Source of the DNA: Dolomedes plantarius
Taxonomy: Eukaryota > Arthropoda > Arachnida > Araneae > Dolomedidae
Direction: 5' to 3'
Assembly (NCBI GenBank): GCA_907164885.2
Contig: OU015492.1
Coordinates: forward strand, 199,066,460 to 199,130,459
DNA length: 64,000 bases
This document shows, in pieces, positions 59,062 through 64,000 of the stretch (positions within the stretch are counted from its first letter, which is position 1; the number at the start of each line of letters is the position of its first letter). The position numbers and the translations under genes were made by a program. The notes under the pieces are model-generated. The model made no database searches. It was not told the DNA's origin and saw only the letters and a list, made by a program, of their open reading frames with translations.

Positions 59062-60258
59062 AAACATATAAAACAAACTGAGACTAGTGTTTTAATTTGC
59101 TGCGGTATTCGTGGAAAAAATTTTATACCGTGTGCGTGAAAGAAAAAGTAGGAGTAATAAATCAAGAATATCTATTGCATGTCTTTTAGTATTTTCCTAA
59201 GGTGAGATACTAAGTTACTAGTGAAAAGATTTTTTTTTTAAATGTGTATCACCAGATATTAAAGGGATGTGTAAAAAAAGCTAAATTAAGTCTAAACAAC
59301 TGACATAATTCGGTGAAACTTCATTCAATTAAATAACATTGAAACCACTACATATGCAGTCTTTATATACTTGAAAAACAAATTCTTACTCCGGATGTTA
59401 GTGGTTTTTAAAGTGGATAATATATTAGAATGACTCATCATAAATGCTTCCCCCAAAGTACGGGTAAAATCAATGCCAATGGCATTAATGTTTAACCAAC
59501 TTCAAAATGAAATTTAATTAAAATATACTCCATAAAAATTACTTAACTTTTAAGACACTAAAAATCCCTTAACGACAATCGTAAACATGTAACGCCTTAT
59601 ATTTACCGGTATATTCTTGTCTATGATGCACTCGTAGAAGTTTTAACACGCCTTATACTAATAACACTTCAGACAAACTTTCTTAATCAGTGATAGTGAG
59701 GGCTGTTAAATGAGATTAGTAAAATCAATGCTTATCAAGTGATTGAAGCCACCTTATATAATAGAGCCCATACATTGAAAGACACTTTCTCCATCCAGGT
59801 TTAATCTATTCGTTACAGAAAATTATTTGCAATCAAAATCATTTGCATTACATTTACAAAACGTGTATGAGAATTTTCATTAAGAGGAGGTTAGGAAACG
59901 CAGACTTTATTAAGTTTGGAATGTCGCCGGCGAACTATAGAGAATGTCAAATGTCATATTTCTCATTGTCTTCATATGTCTATACATATATGTATGTATG
60001 TATGCATGAATATATATGTTAAAGCTCAAAAATGTAACGCTAGATACACTTCTGACGTTGTAGTCGTAAGCGGCCCGAGTTTTCAGAACTCAATAAACAC
60101 ACATAGTTCACATTTTAAAACATTTATTACGTCATTCTGGGGAAAGAGTGATTTAAGTGCGACCCTCCACGAGGGGTAACAAGGCCTATCTGCCGAGTAT
60201 AAATGTAGAAACACAATTATACGTCATATAATATCCAGATATTCTAAAATGAACCGTT
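59062..60258. other. AT-rich DNA, nothing recognised
   Basis: No supported feature. A short TGTATGTATG tract lies near 59990. Confidence 0.5.
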
Positions 60259-60495
60259 TTAACGTAGGATTACGTTCCTCAATAACGGTTCTGCGGACAG
60301 AAAAACAAATTGTCCGGCGTCGTGAGTTATAATATTGGCAGTCTGACAAACCTAGTAGCAGTAAACACTTAAACAGAAAAGTACCAAAATGCGTCAAATG
60401 AAAGAAAGAAAGAAAAAAAGAAAAGGGGTAAGCAACGATAAGTAATCCTACGTTAATAACTCGCGGTAGTTTCATTAGAAGAGACCATCTGAAAT
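60259..60495 (+). repeat. Dispersed repeat, family T, copy 2
   Basis: It begins TTAACGTAGGATTACGTTCC and ends past GTAATCCTACGTTAATAACT and GCGGTAGTTTCATTAGAAG. It matches 41151-41465 at both sides of the inner inverted motif CGTAGGATTAC. The centre (GAAAGAAAGAAAG) differs from the other copy. Confidence 0.65.
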
Positions 60496-61529
60496 TTTTT
60501 TTTTCGGTTAGAATTGCAATTATTCATCATTTATCTGCCTCTTCAATACCATATAAGGGCATTTCTCTGTGATATAAAACTAAGAAGCTAGCCATTTCTC
60601 AGGGCCAAGCCTAGCTGCTTAACTCAGAGCACGCCTGAGGGTAGATATAAAAATTACTGAAAATTTGAAAGGGCTTAATGAAAATAGAAATTAATCGGTT
60701 AAATTAAAGTCGGGAGTGAATTTGAAAATGTTAGGGTGAGGAGGAATATTTTTTTGGCATAACATATGTATACGCACACGCACATATTCATCCATACACA
60801 CCGCAAATGCTTTTACTTACTGTATGAAAGGAGCTGGGTACTTGGACTCAATATTGCTCTATTTCCTGTGATAACACTGAAATCTGCATACCGTACCCTG
60901 TAATCGAGCTTGAGGCCACGCAAGTGAAGGTCGAGACGCAAACCAACGTATGGTGCGTATTTCGAAGTGTACCTAGTTAGAATGATAAATCGGCCAAATC
61001 TAATCATCTTTCTTATGTAAAGACTAATTGTCTAATAAATTGTCTAAAATGAACATGTATGCTTGTAGTCACAAACAAATAAAAGAAGTGTCAACAAAAC
61101 TGATCCAAAACGCTTTAGAAACAAATCAAATCAAATTTCTAAAACTTGGTACAATTGTAAAAGATTTAAAATTATTCTAGAAAACTTTGGGAACAGACTG
61201 CTATGAAGAGTTCTAAATATTTTTTTTACGAATTTACTTAACGAGATTGTCCAGACCAATTGATAGAATAAAGATTTATGCATAAAAGCAGTACAGGAAG
61301 TCCATTGAATTTTGAACTTTGAATATGAAAAAACAAGAATCAGGAAAGGTTCTAGTATGACATCAATGGAAAAGAAATGTCTCTTGCTGGATAAGGTTCA
61401 AACCCAACACGTCGGTATAGTATTGCATTTCAATTGAACACACGTAACTTAATATTCAAGTTATATTGTGTCAATGTTGTCGTCATAGTCAAAGGCAAAA
61501 ATTATTTTATATGTTTGTTGTTGTTGTCT
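60496..61529. other. AT-rich DNA, nothing recognised
   Basis: No supported feature. Confidence 0.5.
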
Positions 61530-62165
61530 CTAATGCCCTCCTGCGGGAAGTTTCAGACCAGGTCCATATAGGCTTCGAGCTGAAGTGTGCTTCTCCAGTT
61601 TATTTAACACCACAAGTGTCCGAGTCCGTCTTAGGTAGTTGCCACCTTAATTTTTACCGAGCAATCCTAGGGATGACATCTGGGGAGAACGTACCCTTTC
61701 CAACCCTCTCTAACCTCATAGAGGGACTTTCCAGTCTACGGATTTAACATGCCCATATCTAGCCTAGACACGGAGGTATTTAACCCCTTAACGATCGCAT
61801 AATTTTCAACAAAACGGCAATAAAAGTGCCTATTTTTTCCTGAGGATTCCATTTATTTCTTGATCTGCTACATCAAGTTTCAAAAAACACCATCCCCAAT
61901 TACATTATAAGTAGTCTGGTGCTGCCATCTGGTACGCAAAATAAGAAATAATTTTTTTTCAGGGTAAATAAAATTGATTGTTTTAATGTTTTTGGTGCGT
62001 TACTTTTAAACACTCCAGCCCGGAAATATCACGGGCACAGGAAGTAGAAAGCGAAACCTCACCCTGTAATTTTGACGGGAGCGAGAATAAAGGGGTTAAT
62101 GGCTCGTGTCGAGATTCGATCCAAGTACCCTGAGCGCCGAAAGCCAGCACGCTATCACAAAAATA
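61530..62165 (-). repeat. SINE-like repeat, family S2, split by a TTAA MITE
   Basis: The minus-strand head, 62165 to 62100, has TAGCGTGCTGGC as A-box position and GGATCGAATCTC as B box. After the MITE it resumes with ATACC, then TAGATATGGGC, GGAAAGTCCC and GGGTTGGAAAGGGTACG, in the order seen at 12665-12921. The end near 61530 is approximate. Confidence 0.68.
61784..62095. mobile_element. TTAA MITE inside a SINE
   Basis: TTAA lies at 61780-61783 and 62096-62099. The ends are CCCCTTAACG and, inverted, CCCCTTTATTC. TTTTGACGGGAG near the right end echoes the GACGG motifs of the other piggyBac-like elements. 312 bp with no coding sequence. The homologous SINE at 12665-12921 shows the site without the insertion. 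Confidence 0.82.
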
Positions 62166-62959
62166 ACCTCGAACCCTTTTATGTGCTTAAAAACAGAAAA
62201 TGAATATTACATTTAACTTTTTTTTAAATAAACACTTATTTACAAAAAGATTATACTGTCTGAAATCATGTTTAGACTATATGAAATATCGTAAAACTTT
62301 GAAATATATTAAAATGTGTTTTTGAAAACTTTTAAAAATAAAATTTCGTTGAGATTCTTGCTTCCTCTTATTCCTTGAGAATATTTCCTTCCATCATCTG
62401 AAAAAGCTAAAACCATATCATACTTTAAAACCTTTAAATTCAAACTGTAATTTTCGAATGGAATGTAGAATTTCTCAAAAGGATGATTGAAGTGCATTAT
62501 TTTCCCGATTAATGCGAATCAAGCGTATATTTGAGAAATGGAAATAATAAATATGTCAAAGAGATCTCACTTCGAGCGGAAATTATCTAAATTTATGCTA
62601 CGTTTCTAAAAAGGTATCGTTGCTACTTGCTTATAAAAATTATATTAAACTCCAAATTCGAATTTCAGGGCAAAACAAACAGAGAAGCTTACATGATATC
62701 GTAAAAGACTATTTTCGTCAAATTGCAAGAGAATTTTAAATGATGATGCTCCAGACTGTTATTTAAAATTGTCCTTAATGCAATGTGTGAAGTAAATTTC
62801 AAACAATCTCAAAACTGTTTTAAAAATTTTGTCTGCTTTGTTTATATTCTTGAGGATTATTTTCTCACAGAGGATAGACGCAGTCCGACAAATGGATGCA
62901 TCAAATCGATGATTATTAGATGTGTTTGTCAATATGGACACTTACCAAATTGCTCCTCG
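62166..62959. other. AT-rich DNA, nothing recognised
   Basis: No supported feature. Confidence 0.45.
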
Positions 62960-63375
62960 TCTGACTAAAAACTATATTCAATAGTTTGAAACTATATGTA
63001 CCGTGGTTTGTTTTCACCACAGCTACTCTAATTCTATTATCGGATCCTGGTATCACTTCTTGAATACGTCCAATCAACCATTTACATGGTGGCAAGTGAT
63101 CTTCTTTAACTAAAACCATTAGACCAGGCCATTATGGCTTGACCAATTGGCTTGAACCATTATGGCTTGAACAATTTTGGTGGTTTTTTGCCAATTTGTT
63201 AATAAATTATCCGGTTTGTTCACTATTAGTGGTTCAGGGATTGTATTCAAAATGCGTCCTATCAAAAAATGTGATGGAGTTAAAACATCTAAATTATCCA
63301 CATCTGAGCTCATCGGAATTAACGGTCTGCTGTTTAAGATGCCTTCGATTAGTTTCCTCGATAATTTTTACTGTG
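62960..63375 (-). pseudogene. Bel/Pao retrotransposon remnant, DUF5641-type integrase end
   Basis: Minus-strand frames read LIEGILNSRPLIPMSSD, then VDNLDVLTPSHFLIGR near 63230-63300, which is the hallmark block just after the integrase core in Bel/Pao polyproteins. Then WQKTTKIVQAI, a large deletion with a frame change, and MVLVKEDHLPPCKWLIGRI followed by VIPGSDNRIRVAVVKTNHGT. In the family these two blocks are about 60 to 70 residues further apart. No reverse transcriptase, protease or LTR is seen in the window. It is a fragment of an endogenous retroelement and not functional. Confidence 0.85.
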
Positions 63376-64000
63376 AATATTAAGAAGCTGTGTGTTCCTG
63401 TATTCCACAAGTTTCACGTAAGGATTATTCAACATTTAAACGTTAGCTTATTCTACACTGAATTTCAAAAGCAAAATGCTAACTTTCGATCTAACGACGC
63501 TTTAGGAAGATATTGAGACACATTAAAACATATCTAATGAAATTTGTTGATATTTTAAAGTTTGTTCCATTCGAAATATTCAAACTCCATGTAAATCAGA
63601 ATTTATTTATAAATTTTATAATTTTTCCCAGTGTATATATACCCTACGATTTCAAATTAAATGATAAACAATGACCTGTTGCGGATTCGATAGCCCATAA
63701 ACAAAAGGAAAACATTCGAAAGAAAATTTATCTGAAGGAACATGGTAAGGCTCGTAAAATCTGGAATATAAGACATTTTCAAAATTAAAACTTAAAGTCT
63801 ATATAAATCTTTATTTTACAAACAACTAAACTCTGTTTTAAATATTTTATTTCACTCATTAAAACTCGCTGACCATATTCTTTCAGATAATTTTTTGTTT
63901 CAAATGTTGTTTTTTGTGTTCATTATTTGCTAACTAAGGCGAAAGGTCATTGCTTTCGTTTTCATTGAATGCATAGGCTATACAGAGAGAAAAATTCTTG
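63376..64000. other. AT-rich DNA, nothing recognised
   Basis: No further Bel/Pao motif is recognised upstream of the fragment on the minus strand, so the copy appears truncated. Confidence 0.45.

Overview
The window looks like AT-rich intergenic DNA from the nuclear genome of an arthropod. A spider or other chelicerate is my inference, based on the style of the Tc1 transposases, the DUF7869-type pseudogene and the mix of repeats; it is not proven by any host gene. I see no convincing host protein-coding gene. The recognisable coding sequence is all of mobile-element origin: one uninterrupted Tc1 transposase frame whose start codon reads TTG, one frameshifted Tc1 transposase, and remnants of a mariner transposase, a DUF4817-type helix-turn-helix domain, a DUF7869-type protein and a Bel/Pao polyprotein end.

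Layout. 0-9 kb: a degraded Helitron (64-782), a tandem array of about 321 bp units (2297-3572), a TTAA-flanked fold-back element (3864-4176), a 262 bp tandem array with alternating unit types (5921-7232) and a second Helitron (7749-8482). 9-17 kb: an LTR-like dispersed repeat, a long fold-back TTAA element split by a Helitron (10770-12152), a 5'-truncated SINE, a long-TIR TA-flanked MITE (12930-13341), six 100 bp tandem units (13783-14384) and a GC-richer stretch with a mariner remnant. 17-23 kb: mostly empty AT-rich DNA, then a heavily mutated DUF7869-type pseudogene on the minus strand and an unassigned GC-rich segment. 23-31 kb: two Tc1 elements with clear TIRs and TA duplications, a Helitron between them, a hAT MITE with a perfect 8 bp duplication, and a deleted mariner-related element with TIRs of about 200 bp.

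31-46 kb: piggyBac-like TTAA elements, a SINE, another fold-back TTAA element, an LTR-like repeat with a 4 bp duplication, and a 340 bp tandem duplication. 46-49 kb: a different Helitron (46709-48272) bordered by TA microsatellites and containing a fragment of the first Helitron family. 51-59 kb: a third large fold-back copy, a promoter-like segment near 52.4 kb, a hAT MITE nested in another MITE, a complete piggyBac-like MITE and two Helitrons of different families separated by three bases. 60-64 kb: a SINE split by a TTAA MITE and a Bel/Pao integrase-end remnant.

The most informative structures are the nested insertions. Homologous or inverted copies show the uninterrupted site, so element ends, target sites and relative ages can be read directly: Helitron into fold-back arm, TTAA MITE into SINE, hAT MITE into MITE.
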